Below, piece after piece: positions 23,431 through 23,467 of a stretch of 23,467 bases of DNA. The first letter of the stretch is position 1. Every line of letters begins with the position of its first letter. The stretch spans positions 1-23,467 of the forward strand of contig DLAP01000030.1 of NCBI GenBank assembly GCA_002493965.1. Reading direction: 5' to 3'. Source of the DNA: Clostridiales bacterium UBA7044 (lineage in GTDB: Bacteria; Bacillota; Clostridia; Oscillospirales; Oscillospiraceae). The position numbers and the translations under genes are program-made. The notes beneath the pieces are model-generated. The model ran no database searches. It saw only the letters and a program-made list of their open reading frames with translations, and had not been told where the DNA came from.

Positions 23431-23467
23431 GTCATTGCGAACCATGCCGCAGCATGGTGTGGCAATC
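23431..23467 (+). repeat. Family A repeat, copy 4, cut by the window edge
   Basis: GTCATTGCGAACCATG starts a left arm whose hairpin at 23441-23458 is ACCATGC, loop CGCA, GCATGGT, followed by GTGGCAATC as in the other copies. The remainder lies beyond the window. Confidence 0.8.

Noticed and set aside
23326..23445. N-terminal 40-residue extension of the M14 peptidase
   Set aside because: It is encoded by a strong hairpin and a repeat copy, has no ribosome binding site, and does not resemble the family.
1..23467. CRISPR arrays, tRNA, rRNA, integrase or transposase genes
   Set aside because: I looked for regularly spaced repeats, cloverleaf-like segments and recombinase motifs and saw none. 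The dispersed repeats are irregularly placed and lack spacers.

Overview
The window looks like chromosomal DNA from an anaerobic Gram-positive member of Clostridia, most likely Oscillospiraceae-like. This rests on gene content (SipW-type peptidase with TasA-like proteins, an LPKTG wall-anchor signal, ComEB, DUF975, a TPR-type XRE regulator, a Rae1-like nuclease), on strong AGGAGG-type ribosome binding sites, on GC-rich coding sequence, and on structured intergenic repeats. The taxonomic call is an inference from these features.

Region 1 (30-10607, plus strand) is a surface-fibre locus. It holds two TasA/camelysin-like subunits with SipW-type signal peptides (30-800 and 2900-3457), a related subunit ending in an LPKTG sortase signal (1287-2159), a dedicated SipW-type signal peptidase overlapping it (2149-2694), a 2133-residue modular adhesin (3660-10061), and a membrane-tethered subunit-like protein (10083-10607). 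A bidirectional terminator closes the block. The simplest reading is that SipW matures the subunits, the LPKTG subunit ties the fibre to the wall, and the giant protein does the binding. The gaps inside the block carry a perfect hairpin, three copies of a ~135-bp structured repeat and another palindrome.

Region 2 (10671-15250, minus strand) holds an EamA-type half-transporter and a PsiE-family membrane protein (likely one operon), then a Tet(M)/EF-G-like GTPase fused to a Rae1-like NYN nuclease domain with its own promoter and a nested palindrome, then a DUF975 membrane protein. A plus-strand XRE/TPR regulator (15497-16291) diverges from the DUF975 gene, and inverted repeats lie between them.

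Region 3 (16292-20500) has a second structured repeat element and a large RND-family exporter whose first extracytoplasmic loop carries a ~245-residue coiled-coil insertion. No adaptor or outer-membrane channel gene is next to it.

Region 4 (20603-23467, minus strand) is a comEB - chimeric ORF - pcp operon, preceded by an M14 zinc carboxypeptidase. The middle ORF appears to join the start of an M29-like aminopeptidase to the last ~45 residues of a DUF979 permease, which would be the scar of a deletion that removed most of a pcp-associated transporter. The window ends inside another copy of the first repeat family.

The most notable items are the fibre/adhesin locus, the ribosomal GTPase-Rae1 fusion, the deletion chimera, and two repeat families whose hairpin stems differ between copies while staying paired.
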